Source of the DNA: Atrichornis clamosus
Taxonomy: Eukaryota; Chordata; Aves; Passeriformes; Menuridae
NCBI GenBank assembly: GCA_013400975.1
Contig: WBMZ01011683.1
Coordinates: 496,001 to 560,000, forward strand
Length of the DNA stretch: 64,000 bases
Direction of reading: 5' to 3'
Part shown: positions 1 to 12,880 of the stretch, in pieces
Layout of the letters: every line of letters begins with the position of its first letter
How positions within the stretch are numbered: the first letter of the stretch is position 1
Made by a program: the position numbers and the translations under genes
The notes under the pieces: model-generated
Told to the model about the DNA's origin: nothing
Database searches by the model: none
Seen by the model: the letters and a program-made list of their open reading frames with translations, nothing else

Positions 1-594
1 TAAGCTTTTGACAACTTGTGAAGTGGTATGTGAGTGCTGCTGAGACTGAGAACAAGATGTTGTTTTATAAATATACTTGGCAGAGAAAAAGAGGAATTCA
101 TAGTGGAAATTAGCTTGTACAGACTCAAGAACTAGGATATGTGAAGTAAACTGGGTTTTGGCAAGCCCATTCAAGTAAATTTACCTATTTTATAAGCCTG
201 AGAGAAGACTAAATTTTTCCATTCACACGTCATTCATCCTTCTGCTCCCATTTCAGCTTCCAAACCCCATTCTTCCCTCAGGGAAACTACTACTTACTGT
301 GATTTAGCTGGGAAAAAAAAGGCATCAGATCCTACACAAATCCAAAAACGCAGTATCATGACATCACTCTTGAGTTCTGACTCACCATGGGGCTAGCCAG
401 CTCCTTGGTATAGCTATGCTCTTCTGTTAAAACAGAGGGTTGATAAGGGAGATAAGTAAGCTTTTGTTTGTGGCCCTAGGGTACAAATTGATCAAGAATG
501 ACTGTAAGATCTTGGAGGCAAGTTCCTCAAGGAAGTTCCCATGGTCACACAGGAAAATAAGGAGTGTCAGTATGTTGTAGCAAGGTAAATTCAT
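1..594. other. AT-rich DNA, no feature seen
   Basis: No recognisable repeat, RNA gene or convincing exon was found. Short minus-strand open frames at the right-hand side (up to 83 codons) run through the adjacent microsatellite, have no recognisable domain, and are best taken as chance frames. Confidence 0.6.
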
Positions 595-645
595 GTGTGT
601 ATACGCGAGCGCGCGCACACACACTTGTGTATATATATATATATC
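595..645. repeat. compound microsatellite (TG/CG/CA)n-(TA)n
   Basis: Alternating purine-pyrimidine tract: TG steps, then a GCGCGC core, then ACACACAC, TGTGT and about nine TA dinucleotides up to 645. The alternation continues almost unbroken for about 50 bp, a composition associated with Z-DNA potential and with length polymorphism. No gene depends on it here. Confidence 0.9.
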
Positions 646-2104
646 TAAAAATCACAATGAGATTTGTAATACATTGTAGCAGATTTCTCAGAAAGACAGT
701 GAAACAGACCAGACCAGCCTGACCTTGAACTTCAGAATTATCCTTGATTAGAGCACGTGTAGAGCACGTAGGGACCAACAAGATGAGACACTGCACCCTA
801 AGGGAAAGGGATCCTGGAGATAAAATACGCAGAAACCTACACCAGAAATGTACAGGTGCTGATGTCTTGCACCTTTAGCAGAGATGAATTAGGAAATATA
901 CATTTGCCCTTTGAGTTGTCATAACTGTACCTGTCCTCTTCTAATTTTAATGTAATTCTATGTTCCTTGCAATCACAAGATCCCTGGAAAGAAGCTTGGG
1001 CACAGGAATTGTTTCCTTTAAGCTGCCGTCTCTGGTCTTAAATCCCAGGTCCAAGGAGTGATATCAAATAGGAATAGTCCATGCAAACCCCGAAGACATG
1101 TAACAGCTTCTTTTCAGTACTCCTGTCTCCCATTTGCACCAATTTTTTTGGTTGTTGTTTTGTAATTTAAATCCATAATTTTGGGCAGAAACAGATATCT
1201 TATGTCTTGTGATCTTTACATTTTATTTTACTTTTTGTTAAATGAGATTTTCTTTTCTTTCTTGTCCTTTTTTTTTTTGGCATTGATGCAAATTTGAAAT
1301 TGCTTAGTGTTAAAGTCACTTAATCTGTAATGGAAGAAAACTTTTCAGAATCTATTCTGCTGTGTTTTTTGTGATTTTTACAACCTTTCCTCTTAGGCAA
1401 AAAATTTTTACAGAGAAGAACTTTTTTTAACAATCCTTATTTTGAGATTTTTTTTACTGCCTTTTCATAAATCATCAAGATGAAAGTAGCTATTAGAAAG
1501 TTCTAAGACCTGAAATCGTCTGAATTATAGGAGATCATCCCAATATATTTAACATTTTAAAACGTATTCATTTTCTCTTTTCCCTTTAAATGCATGGAGT
1601 AAAACATCATGAAAAGTGTGAAAAAACTCCATTCTATGGTGGATTTTATAAGAATCATTAAAATAGTTTTAAAATTCTGTCCATTTTAGCAACTTGCTTA
1701 AGAAATCCTGAGACTATGTGCATAGTTAATTATGTACATGGTTGGCCTTTCTGACTTTGTATGTAAATAAAAGATTAGTATATTTTTACATATACTATAT
1801 TGTATTTTAGTGGTAAATAGACATACTGCACTTTCAGGCTTCAATACAAATATGAAACACCACTTGAAACACAAGAATTAAGAGATATCATCTAGACCTC
1901 CCTTCTTCCTCTTACAAACCTCCAACAAGTATAAAATTTTCCTAATACTTCACATAAATCATGGTTTCTGAAAATAAAACTTCTCATCCTGGTAACTAGA
2001 ACACTGAAAACCCAGAAAATGCGTGTGGATTTTCTACTTGAATTTCTCCAAGGTTTTTTTATGGTTTCTCACACTTTTCTCCAAGAGAAATTGCTGTGTG
2101 ACAG
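646..2104. other. AT-rich DNA, no feature seen
   Basis: Contains several T-rich tracts (around 1140-1450) but no recognised mobile element or exon. The 3' part (1980-2104) leads directly into a CR1 element. Confidence 0.55.
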
Positions 2105-3119
2105 TCTAGACAAGGTGTCTGTGCAGTGGGTGGGAAACTGGCTGCCTGGCCACACCTGGAGGGTGATGGTAAACAGCTCCTTTTGAAAACGCCAACCTGT
2201 CACAAGTGGGGTCCCCAAGGGATCGGTATCGGGATGTGTGATATCTTCATAAGTGATGTGGAAGTTGGATTCAAGTATATCCTGACCAAGTTCACCAATG
2301 ATTACAAACTGAGTGGGGAAATGAACACTTTAGAAACCTGCAAGAAGGCCTAGATAGGCTGGAGAAGCAACAATTAAAAGTGCTGCATTTGGCAAAATAT
2401 TATCCAGGTGTGCAGCGCAGGCTAGGATCTACCCATTTGTTTAGGAGCTCTGTGGAAAGGCACCTGGGGGGCCTGGTGGACAAGCTCAATGTGAGTGAAC
2501 AGTGTGCTGCTGCAGCAAAGAAGCCAGTGGGATTCTAGCTTGCATCAACAAGAATATCATCAGCAGAGATGAAGAAGTAATTTTCCCACACTATTTAGTG
2601 CTTGTCAGGCCACACCTGCAGTATTGTGTTCAGTTTTAGTCCCCGCTATGCATAAAAAGTTGTGGACAGGCTGGACAGGCTCCAAAGAAGGGCCACAAAG
2701 ATGATCAAAGGACTGGGAAGCCTGCCAAAGAAAGCCTGAGGGAAATGGATTTGTTCAGCATTGAGAAAAGAAGGTTTAAGGAAGACTTTCTCACTATGTT
2801 CTCACTAAGCCTTTAAAGGGTGACTGTAAAGATGGAGATCCCCTCTTTACAAGGAGTGACATGGAGAAGATGGTGGCAATACGCACAAATTAGTCCTGGG
2901 GAGATCCTCATTTGACCCAAGAAGAAAATTTTTTACAATGGGAAAAATCAGCCATTAGAATTATCTCCCAGAGTAGTGTTAGATTCCCCAACAATGGACA
3001 GTTTTAAGATTCAGTGGGGCAGGGTGCTGGACCATCTTGTCTAGAACCTGCTCTTGCCAAGAAAGGGCCAGGCAATGCCTTTCCAACCTGGTATTCTATG
3101 ACTCTATGATTCCATGACT
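2105..3119 (+). mobile_element. CR1 LINE, 5'-truncated, about 1 kb
   Basis: A CR1 non-LTR retrotransposon remnant in plus orientation. It begins inside the reverse transcriptase (RT) part of ORF2 (GACAAGGTGTCTGTGCAGTGG, matching the family's WxxNWL segment) and runs through the RT C-terminus, the post-RT region and the 3' UTR. It ends at the diagnostic tail GCCTTTCCAACCTGG-TATTCTATGACTCTATGATTCC (about 3080-3113). Intact CR1 elements are about 4.5 kb, so only the 3' quarter is present, which is typical of incomplete reverse transcription. Many substitutions and indels break the frame, so the copy is old and inactive. The family assignment comes from recalled consensus features; the subfamily is not determined. 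Confidence 0.93.
2126..2353 (+). pseudogene. CR1 ORF2 reverse transcriptase C-terminal remnant
   Basis: An open stretch of 75 codons within the CR1 copy. Recognisable RT features in order are WGPQGIGIG (domain B, family SGVPQGSVLG), DIFISDVEVG (family NIFISDLDEG), and FTNDYKLSG at 2291-2317. The last corresponds to the catalytic FADDTKLGG box. FADD has become FTND, so one of the two metal-binding aspartates is lost. The frame closes with TAG soon after and the remaining ORF2 homology lies in shifted frames. It is a dead retrotransposon fragment, not a host gene. Confidence 0.88.
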
Positions 3120-3594
3120 GAAATACACTACCTTTCTCACTAGAAGTAATTTCACCCTGGGAGACTGTCATAAAATTTCTGGGACCTACTTCTCCTTTCT
3201 CTCCTGGGACACAATCTTCTATTTTGAAAATAAGATAAAAGCAGTCCTCCAGGTCTTCCATTCTTTCTTCACTGGTCTCATATGCTCTATTGAAATTTTA
3301 CTCTCTTCTGCTTGATTCCAGCTTTTTTCTAGCTTTCTTACAACATACAAACTTGGAAGTGGTTCTGTAGTTACACTATTTGGAGAGGAATAATTATACT
3401 TCACCTCATTTTCTGCTTGCAATACACTTCCTAGCATGTCAGAAAATACCATTTGTATAGCAGTAGTTGCTTATTGGGACACATTTCCAGTCCTCCATAT
3501 CTCAGATTTGCATTTTTCCCAGCCTCGTTTCTTTTGTCACTATATATTTTGATTTATTTTTCTTTACATGTGCAATTTTTCTACTTTACTGTGC
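3120..3594. other. no feature recognised
   Basis: Two overlapping minus-strand open frames of 77-85 codons cross this stretch, one of them running into the CR1 tail. Neither shows a recognisable domain or convincing splice sites. Treated as non-coding. Confidence 0.5.
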
Positions 3595-3945
3595 TGAATT
3601 TCATCTTAAAGACTTCTGACCACTTCGTCAATTTATCAGGATGAATTTAAATTCACAAGTTGTTCTCCGAAGGGTTTGCAGCACTCAACAGTTTACTGTT
3701 GAGTGTCAAGACTGATAAGTCACCCAGGTTGCTAATGAAACCATTAAAAATATAGGACATAAGACAGATCTCTGCAGGGCCACCCACATCAAGCATCTTC
3801 CTCGTTTCTTGACAGCAAACTGTTGATAGCTGCTGTTTAAGCTTGATGATTTCAACCTGATGTGAATCTGCCTGTTGGTATTTTAATCCATACCATATGA
3901 CACTGAAAACTGGAGAAACATCTAACTCCATTAAAAGGTATTTAT
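3595..3945 (-). mobile_element. ancient CR1 fragment, antisense
   Basis: Read on the plus strand, this resembles the reverse complement of the RT region of old amniote CR1 elements: TTCGTCAATTTATCAGGATGAATTTAAATTC, then TTCTCCGAAGGGTTTGCAGCACTC, then AAAAATATAGGACATAAGACAGATCTCTGCAGGGCCACCC. The order and spacing fit the family segments for the region around the FADD box and the GPxLF(N/S) box. Divergence is high and boundaries are approximate. It predates the neighbouring avian-type CR1 copies. It could also be an L2-like element, as those families share this region. Confidence 0.55.
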
Positions 3946-4825
3946 AAATTGCAAATAGATGAGTTGCCTGTCCTATTGAAGTTCATTTCTATTGTGCATG
4001 AAATGCTGGATGGGAAGAAAAAGACACTGAGCAATCTATGAGAACACAAATTCTGTCATAATGTGACATTTTCACCCATATTGTCTTCCATCTTTGTATT
4101 CTGTACAGGTAATTGCACAGCAATATGCTTACTTTTCACATTCCAGCCAGTCAGCTATCATATTATCATTCTCATCACTCATGCAACCTTCAAGAAGCGT
4201 TAACAACTATCAGCCATCTCCTTCCGTTTCCACACCTGAGGCAAATATACGTTAAACTCTTGTTCCATTATTAATTCAGTTTGTATGGAATATAGATCAT
4301 TTTAGACTGAAATGGGAATAATCTCTACAGTTTTCTATTTACAATTTTATGCCTCCTGTCATTATAAGCAAGTGAAATGCAGGACTTATAGAAAATAAAT
4401 CAAGTTATTTTGTTTTTCTACTATATCAAATCAAAAAATAATCTTGAAAACATTTTTTGGTGACTAGAATTTTTTTCTTTTCACTGAGCTTTGGTCTATT
4501 TGTCTTAATTTAATATGAAAATTAATCCAAAATATTTTTGCAAACTCCTGAAAAGTATTTATCTCCTACTTGTGTCATAATAACACTTTTTTTTAAAAAG
4601 CAAAGAAAAAAACCCTATCATTTCATAAAGCTGAAGATGTCATCAACATCCAAACATTTTGTTTTCCAAGCTTGGAGCTGGCTGTGGGTGACCTTGAAGA
4701 TGTTGACAGAGATCTTGAATTTAGTATGATGTTTCATGAATAGAGCAATATATTGAACAGGTAACAGATTTAATGGGTAACTACTATTTCTTAGGTGGCA
4801 CATTGCAGTATTCTGCAACTGCTAA
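3946..4825. other. AT-rich DNA, no feature seen
   Basis: No element or exon recognised. It leads into the next CR1 tail on the plus strand. Confidence 0.5.
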
Positions 4826-5020
4826 GGCAGTCAGGCAATGGAACAGGTTGCCCAAAGAAGTTGTGGATGCCCCACCCCTGGAAGTGTTCAAGGCCAGGCT
4901 GGATGGGGCTTTGAGCAACCTGACCTAGTAAAAGGTGTCTCTGCCCATGGCAGCTGGGTTGGAACCAGACGGACTTTAAGGTGCCTTACAACACAAACCA
5001 TTCTATGATTCTGTGATTCA
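4826..5020 (+). mobile_element. CR1 LINE 3' end, about 195 bp
   Basis: Begins with GGCAATGGAACAGGTTGCCCAAAGAAGTTGTGGATGCC (family [13 protein letters not shown]) and continues through GGAAGTGTTCAAGGCCAGGCTGGATGGGGCTTTGAGCAACCTG, GGTTGGAACCAGACGGACTTTAAGGTGCC, then the terminal octamer-like repeats ATTCTATGATTCTGTGATTC. Only the last part of ORF2 plus the 3' UTR is present. The similarity to the consensus is better than for the 2.1 kb copy, which suggests a younger insertion. The orientation is clear from the tail. Confidence 0.95.
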
Positions 5021-8000
5021 TGGCACTGTGTGGCCATTTGGGTTGCTCAGCCCAGGGATGATGCAATTGTGACTAACTGAAGGGAGTCCATAATCCATCA
5101 GAGAGGAAAAATCCTTTAACCTTACGAGAAATTATATGCGAGGAATCACACAGACATTGCTGCATTGTCTGCTTGTTGGTATTTCTTTGAATATTTCTAC
5201 TGGAGGTACCTCACAGAAATTCCTGCTGTCTCAGAAAACCTGAGGATAGTAAGAGCTGTATGTATGCAATAATGGTCAAGAGGTGAGTCAGCTTTTCAAG
5301 GAAAAATCCAAAGGCTCCCTCAAAATAAAAATCACTGAAAATCAGCATTCTCTGGGGAAAACAACCAACCAAAAAGCCCCACCAAACCAACTCTGAATGA
5401 TGGAAGCTTATTTTAGCCTCCACACTTTGGGGTGGAGATGGGTGTTTGGGAATTGGTGATCACTTTTAATATATTCCTCTGTCACTAACATGATAATATT
5501 ATCATCCTAATGACAGTTTCACCAGTTATATCATAATGTTTCTGAAAGAGAAAAGGCATATTTCAATATGTGCTATTGAATTGACAAATTTTATCTCACA
5601 TTGTAAAAACGAAAAATTGATAATAAAATTTGACAGCCTTATTGAAGAAGTAATTTTCTGTTTACATTTTGCAAATTAACTTCATAATATATTAAGATTT
5701 TGTTTGTCACACGTTTAGCACAACTCATTAATCTGACATTCAGTAACTTGAAAGGAATGTGATATTTTGCTATATTGATCTGATACCTTATTAGCGATTT
5801 CATATTTTCTTAGGAATGCTTCTTTGACCTAAAATCATCTGGATTTTTTTCAATTTCTTTTTTTTTTTAGAAGACGTATGATAAATTTTGCTCTAGGAAG
5901 GAAATGTTTCAGGGAAAAAGGAAAGCAACTAGAGAATATTTTAAAAACAGAATGGTTCAACAAAAATCTAAGTGTTAGATTTTCTTCCAGAAAATACACC
6001 CATTTTTTTAAAATATAAAATCTGAAGAGGAATTAAAACACTGAACCTGAAGACTAGATGGACATTTGAAAAACTCTCCAGTGATGAGTTTTCTGATCTT
6101 ACCATTCCAGGAAAGGTATGCGGAAAAGAGTCGGCACATTGAGTTTAAGCTCTCTTTTATTCTATTTTCTTTTTTAATAGTGCTAAGATGATTGTGGTTA
6201 TCTTAGAGATACATGAGATGATCATCACTTCAAGTACTTACAATCTGATTGCTTGCAACTTCAATCTGCAACTGCTGCTATGACTGCCTGGAGCTGTATT
6301 GATTTAAATTGTCTATCACAATGCATGTGGTTGCCTCCACAGAGTGGATTTGTACTCATTAGTGCTTAACTAGAAATAAGACACAAATTAAGGCTGTAGA
6401 GTTAAAAACTTGGTGATTATCTGTGCTCCACTGATTTTGGTTGACTTCTGAATATAGCAACTGCTATAAACCTAGATGCTGAAAACACTCTTTAGGAATG
6501 ATACCTTGCATGAGCCACTTCTGTGGCTCCATTTGCACTACTTTCTTGTTTATATTTATCCTTCATTCAAGATGAGTTTCTGCTTTCCTTTATCCATTGC
6601 ATATATATTTGAAACACTATATACCAGTAGATATCTCTCTGTTTGCATTCCCCAGTGTAGAATTTTTGTAGCTGACATCTTGGGAACAAGATGGTTGTAT
6701 CTGGAAAAAAGAGAGAGATATTATATTCTACAATTAATTTAATATGGAAGCATGATTAAACCTAACTAATTCACACAAATGCAGCAGTTCCTGGGTTCAA
6801 ACTGTAGTTTCTTGAGTAGCTCAAATTACCAAAACACCTGCCCTTGCCAAAAAAAGCATTTGTTCCCTTTTCTTCTTTTTCCTCTGCCTACCCCTGGTGC
6901 TGCTTCTAGCAGTAAGGTCACAGTTTCATGTGAGCCCTGGTATGCATATCATCTTCCAGATCACCTGCTCAAAGTAGGAAATTATTTGTAGTTATCTTCA
7001 TTATGGTTCATTTCCTGCCAGGTTAATTAGTTGCGTTAGTTCACGGCTGGTGTAAGAAATTGCTGGGGGCACAACACTTACAATGAAAACATGTAGCTGG
7101 GAGTGAGAGTGACTAGGGCTTCCCTCTTTCAGTGGAGGTGAACACTTAGATTACCTCATCAGGTTGATTGGAAATGCAGCTGCAAGTTGTGGTTTCATGA
7201 TCAGTTTAGTACGATCCAAGAGTATGCTGCTGTATGTTCATACCATCTCCCTTGTGTCAGTATTGATGGTTATGCAGCCTCAAACTATGCCAGCAAATAG
7301 TAAATGACTGGTTTTCTATATTAGTGTCTGCATAGTTCTCCAGAGGGTATAAAACATGAGTAAGATAACCTGGAATTTATGACTTGTACTTTGCAAATGT
7401 GGCTTATTTGATTCACAAAGCTACTAAAACTGGGGCAGAAATATTGTATTCATACTTGTAAGATCTCAACAGTGTTTGCAGGATATGTATCAGTGTGATG
7501 ACAGCATAAAAGGTCCCTGTGGCACTGTAAACATTCAGTGATGCCACAATATTAGGACACTAGATAGCTGTGCTATTTACAGTTCTGGTTTAGCAGTGTA
7601 TGTGATCAAAGATTGAAGAACGTGGAGAATCTTAACACTAGTGGCATACATAGCTGGGACTTACACATTTTCTGAAAAATGTTAAGTTGCTATTTCTTCC
7701 AATGAACCTTTCTTCTCAGCAGGTTTATCTTCTTTAAGAATTAAAGAAAAAAAATAACAAGAAACCCCCAAAAAACTTATGAGAGAAGTAACTCACCCAC
7801 TACTTATATAAATATTTTTCTGCTGATTTTCTTCAGCAGAAGACTGACTAATAAAACCTAATTTATTTTAGGTAACTGAAATTTAGCAGCCTGTGCTGCA
7901 TGAAGAACATGCATAACAATGTGTGGCTGACTTTCACCTTAGCTCTGTGCATGCCAGGATGACTGAGACTTTATTGCTTTGCTGACACAGAAATGAAACA

Positions 8001-10249
8001 CCAATTTAATCACAATATCATGTTGGGATTTGTCTGACCCAACTATTAGACAGCAGGTCTATGGCTTCATTTCAGCTCCCTCCCACTGCTATAGATGCTA
8101 AAAACAAGTGGGATGAATCATTCTCTGTTGTGTCTCCACTTAACTAAAGAAGTTAGACTAACTTTGAGATCATGCCTTATTTATCTAGCAAAAGCAGAGT
8201 AACAACAATCCTTTGTCTGCAATGAACTCTCTTCAAGTGAATGGCATACTTATTATCCACTAGTTTTATGTATACCAGGTTATTTTCTGGGGCATGCTGG
8301 GAAGTGCTAATTCTCACTGCATCTGAACAGATGGTAATGCTTTCTATTGACTTAAGCCAGCAGAGTTAAGGCAGCGTCTCATAAAATCTTCACTTTTGTG
8401 ATACAGGAAAAGGAGGGAATATTCCTGAAGTAATCTAGGAGTAAACTGATGCAGGCTTATCTTGTCATTATCTCTTAACATTTCTCCAGTTTTTGCTATG
8501 CAGGACATTACACAATGCAGAACATGTAAAGTTCCTGCTTGCACTTTACCCTAGATATAAACAAAACTCGGATGCACCAGAGAACAAAATGTTTCATACT
8601 TGGTGGTATTTAATATGTCACAACTATCTACTGAGCAAGTCGAAATGCCACTTTCAGCTGATAGCTCAGTAATATGTGAAAGGTTTTCAAAGGTTAAAAC
8701 TTAAGACTGCAGTTACCTCTGGCTTTTTCAGGAGAGGGATTTGTTCTTAAACTTCTGAAAACCTGAAAAGCAAGATATATTCTATCTATTTTGCAAATGT
8801 ACTCAACTTTTAGATCAGTGGGGCATTGTAGTAGCTGCATAATGGGATTTATGGAATGATGCCTCTGCAGTTTGTGAGAAGAGGCTTATAAAAGGTGGGT
8901 TATAATGAGTATTTTCAATTACATATATTAAAAGATCAATGTCAACACCTTTAAAAGAAAATAAAAGATTGCTCAACTCATACATGTAGTTTCCAAGTTG
9001 AGTACGATTGCTTCATGTTGAAACACCTGTGGGGTGATTCTTTTTTACAAACAAAACAAAGTGCACAAAAAAGATCATAGTTAATGACTGCCTAGTTGAA
9101 ACAGTAATTATAAAAAGTATAGGCAATTCTTCTGCATTCAAATAACTCATCTTGGACATACTCCACCTAATTCTTTTAGCATTAAGGAAGAGAAAATACC
9201 CAGTATTCTGCATTAACACCTAGGAAAATGTAAAGGCCTACTGACTCCACAGTGCTTTCTTAAGGCCAATACTTTAAACCCACTATCAGGATTTCTGCTG
9301 CAGAGGTGACTTTTCTAACTCACTGATATCAGAGTTGAAGTTCTAAGAAGCACATTGTCATCAACAGCCAGCACACCTTATCACACTCGTAAGTCAGAGG
9401 GGACTATCCATTGCAGTGTGTGCCCGCAGCACTGTCACCCTCTGGGTAATCCCAGCTTCTCTTTAGATGTTTGTGCCACAAATCACGCAGGAATGGCAGC
9501 TCTTTTGTGAGCAGAGATGTGCATATCCACACGTGCAGCAGCATCCCCTCAGCTCTCCATCTGCAGCCACGGGGCCTGGGAGGGAAGATGGGCTACCGAG
9601 TCTTCACTCACCAAACACATCTAAATTATGGAGACTGAAAGAAACAGACCCTGCATGAGCTTCCCCATGCTGAAGTGGGGTCTTTGTTCCTTGTTACAAA
9701 ATGTAAAAGTAAATAATGTGTTTAAAAAATCAGGAAATACATTCACTAAAAACAGAGAGGAATGATATTTTCCCCTCTTGTGCACAAGTATAATGATTTT
9801 TAACATTTCAGTTATTTTTAAGAAATCCTCAAGACTCCATTCAATATGCACAACCCAAAGATTAATGAAATGCATGTCTAAATGGTATTTTTTATTACAT
9901 GATATGCTCAACAGGCAGATTAAAATTCCTACTCTAAAAAACACGCTGTTAATATCGTAACTTTTCATTCAGTACACTTTGTTACCCACTGCAATAAAAA
10001 GATAGAATTAACCACAAATTATCCTATTTCTTTTGCAGATCATATAATTATTACAGGATGTGTTGGAAAAAATTAAAAATAATATGCAATTAACTTTGGA
10101 AACTCTTTTTCAGTTATTTAATCCTGCATACCTTCTTTCCTATGCAGAAATGAATATATGAAAAATGTCCTTGTCTTACCATAATACTAGAATTATTCCT
10201 TTACCAAAAGAAGTCCCTTAACTGAAATAATGACACTAAGAGTGCCTGC
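5021..10249. other. long AT-rich interval, no gene or clear repeat
   Basis: More than 5 kb without a recognisable mobile element, RNA gene or exon. Open frames on both strands (the longest 115 codons on the minus strand at 9621-9968) have AT-driven composition and no domain signature. A slightly GC-richer patch sits at about 9370-9660, without splice or promoter logic that I can defend. A short inverted repeat, CTAAGAT/ATCTTAG with a 10-nt loop, occurs near 6183-6206. Confidence 0.5.
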
Positions 10250-10589
10250 CTTCTCAAGAGGAGGAGTCGGGGGGAAAGGAAAATAAAGATTTTAAAAATT
10301 CTTTGAATCCCTGTGAGCTATTGAGTTTAATTGAATCAGAGTCTGGTGATTCTGTATGAATGAAGTAAAGTTTCACTGACTGACTGATGAAATGATTACA
10401 TTTCATTGTCTTTTTCANCTTCTCAAGAGGAGGAGTCGGGGGGAAAGGAAAATAAAGATTTTAAAAATTCTTTGAATCCCTGTGAGCTATTGAGTTTAAT
10501 TGAATCAGAGTCTGGTGATTCTGTATGAATGAAGTAAAGTTCCACTGACTGACTGATTGCCTGTAAATTACATTTCATTGTCTTTTTCA
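10250..10589. repeat. two-copy tandem duplication, about 170 bp unit, N at junction
   Basis: Copy 1 (10250-10417) and copy 2 (10419-10589) both start CTTCTCAAGAGGAGGAGTCGG and both end TTTCATTGTCTTTTTCA. They are identical for the first ~125 bp and differ at few places: TTTCACTG versus TTCCACTG, and GATGAAATGATTACAT versus GATTGCCTGTAAATTACAT. The single ambiguous base at 10418 sits exactly between the copies. A real tandem duplication is possible. The position of the N favours two overlapping contig ends, or two haplotypes, placed side by side during assembly. Confidence 0.93.
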
Positions 10590-12880
10590 CTTTCACTTAT
10601 AATGATGCAGAACTGAATTAGCAGAATTAGGAATCTCAAATAAAAAATCTAACTTCTGGTCTAGGTGTGATATGATATTTGTGGACAATATAACATCAAG
10701 AGGAATATATTTCTTGTGTTAGAAAGCAGTTTTGAAATTTCTTGAGAAGTTTTCCTTCTTCTTTGCAGAATTTCTGAGTGCACAGATTTTATTTACTTGG
10801 AGAAAAAAGTTCCAAAATCTTTATCATCATACTTAACTTGATTCAGTTTTCAAAAATATAGCAATTGCAACTTTATAACAGATTAATAATTATTGTTAAT
10901 AAAAATGTGTAGCACAGTCTTTAGGTGTCTGCTCTCAACTTAAAAAGTTAAGGATATTGAGAAATTTCCAAGAAGAGTACTATGTTAAATTGAAATTAAG
11001 ACTGAGAATTTATGTAGGGAGGACTTTCCTGCTACTTCTTGATATTTCTCTGCTCACAGGTCTGTAGATCAATATATAGAGTTGTATAGCTTCTATGTTA
11101 TAATGCACATCTCTATCCCATGGATAATCCACTAGAAGTATTAAACCCTCTTCACACTCCCTTCCAGTGCCCAGGCTGATTTCCCCACATGGGTCATATT
11201 TTCTACATTCTTTATTCCTGGAACTGTAGCTGCATTTCGCTGTACCGTGCATTTAAACACAATTTTACCAAGTGGCCCGACTACATTGCATCAATAGATG
11301 ATCCTTTATACCATTCATCATCCCTCTGAAAACTTCATCATATTCCTCCTTTCTGATAACTGATAAAACTGTCAAGCAGTCTGAGGTCAGGAAACAGTTC
11401 CTGAAGGATTTCGCTGGAACATGGTTTCTCATGCTGATTTCATATTTTGCAGTTAGATGTAGAAGCCTGTCAGTTTTGCAGATTTCAGTCCGTTTCATGT
11501 GTCATGTGAATTTTGTGTCACTCTTCTATGGGACTTGTCATGTTACTTATTCATGTGGAAATATTGCAATTTTTATTGCACCTCCCTAGAGCTTAAAAGA
11601 AACTTGAGTTCTACATTTTCAGAGTTTTTGCAGCTTCCTTTTACAACTTTTATAACTTATTAATTCTTTTTCTATTCTAGAAATTACAGAGATAAGACAG
11701 AATCAAAATTTTGTCTCATTAAGTGGAGGAGATTACAAGCCTGTCAACTACTGGTGATATCATGTTACATTTAAAAGGTTAGAGAAGTAGGTGAAAGTAT
11801 ATGCTGTACAGTACACTATGAAAGCAATATTTTACTAAGAGCATTTACTGAATTGTCACTCACACATCCACTAAAAAAAAAAAAAAAAGTGGTGAGCGCT
11901 TTTCTGTCTTCTCCTTCCCAAACTTCACAATCAAGCAAGCAGTGGCTGTAGATAAAAGGAACATACTCGTTTTGCTTGATCTAGGTTTTCCTAATGCTCA
12001 GTCCAAGACATCCAGGAAAGCTGCCTTTACTTTCTTTCTGTGAACATTGTGATACAGAAGTCCTGGGATGATTGTTTGACTCATGTCAAAACACAGTCAT
12101 TTCTTCACTTTAAATAATTACTTTGGTTACTCTGGGTTACACTATTCAGAGAGCAGAGGGTTCTCTGTGTGTTCCCTTGTGTCAGGAAGACTCAGAAGAA
12201 CATTGTTCAGATCATAAAGGTCTGATTTCTTTCTCTCCTTTAGTTTCATAGCCATATTTCTTAACTTCTCCCATGTTGTATCCTATTAGCTAATTCTCAT
12301 CCTTTTACAGATTCTAAAGCATAAAACTATCATGGAGGAGATCAGCAAATATGTTGCCATCCAACTTATTCCATAAATATGTCCTGAAGTCTTGCTGTCA
12401 TCACTGTGACCCAAGTATACTCTTATGCTAAGTAAGTGCCTAGAGGTTTGCAGAACTGAGGCTTTAGTTAAGAACATAGAGTTCTTTCATCTGCCAGCTC
12501 TCATTACTCCACCAAAATGATTAGCTGTTTGACAAATTGTGATAATTTAGGACTGAAAATCATGTGATGGAATCAAACTCAATGCAGTAAAATTACTTCA
12601 TGAAATATAGTAAAAATTTTAAGCAAACAAAAGAAAATGTATCTCCAGGGATTTGAAGATTTATAAAAGCTTTAGATAGCCATCTGAGCACGTAGCTGTT
12701 TATATTGACCCTGCTGAATCTTTAAAATTTCAAAAGTTTATTTTTCTAGTATTAATACTACCAGAGAAAAATAGAAAAAAAAATTATTTACTAGGACAGT
12801 TCATTTAGAAGATCATTAATGAGACATAAGACCTTGTAGCTGTCAGTCATCAATTTTCATCTAATCCATTTTTTTATGGA
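10590..12880. other. AT-rich DNA with A16 tract; weak minus-strand frame
   Basis: Holds a run of 16 A at 11873-11888. On the minus strand, two open frames (11265-11498 and 11010-11252) lie in the same reading register, separated only by a short stretch with two TAA codons. No family was recognised in either. No other repeat or exon was identified. Confidence 0.5.
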
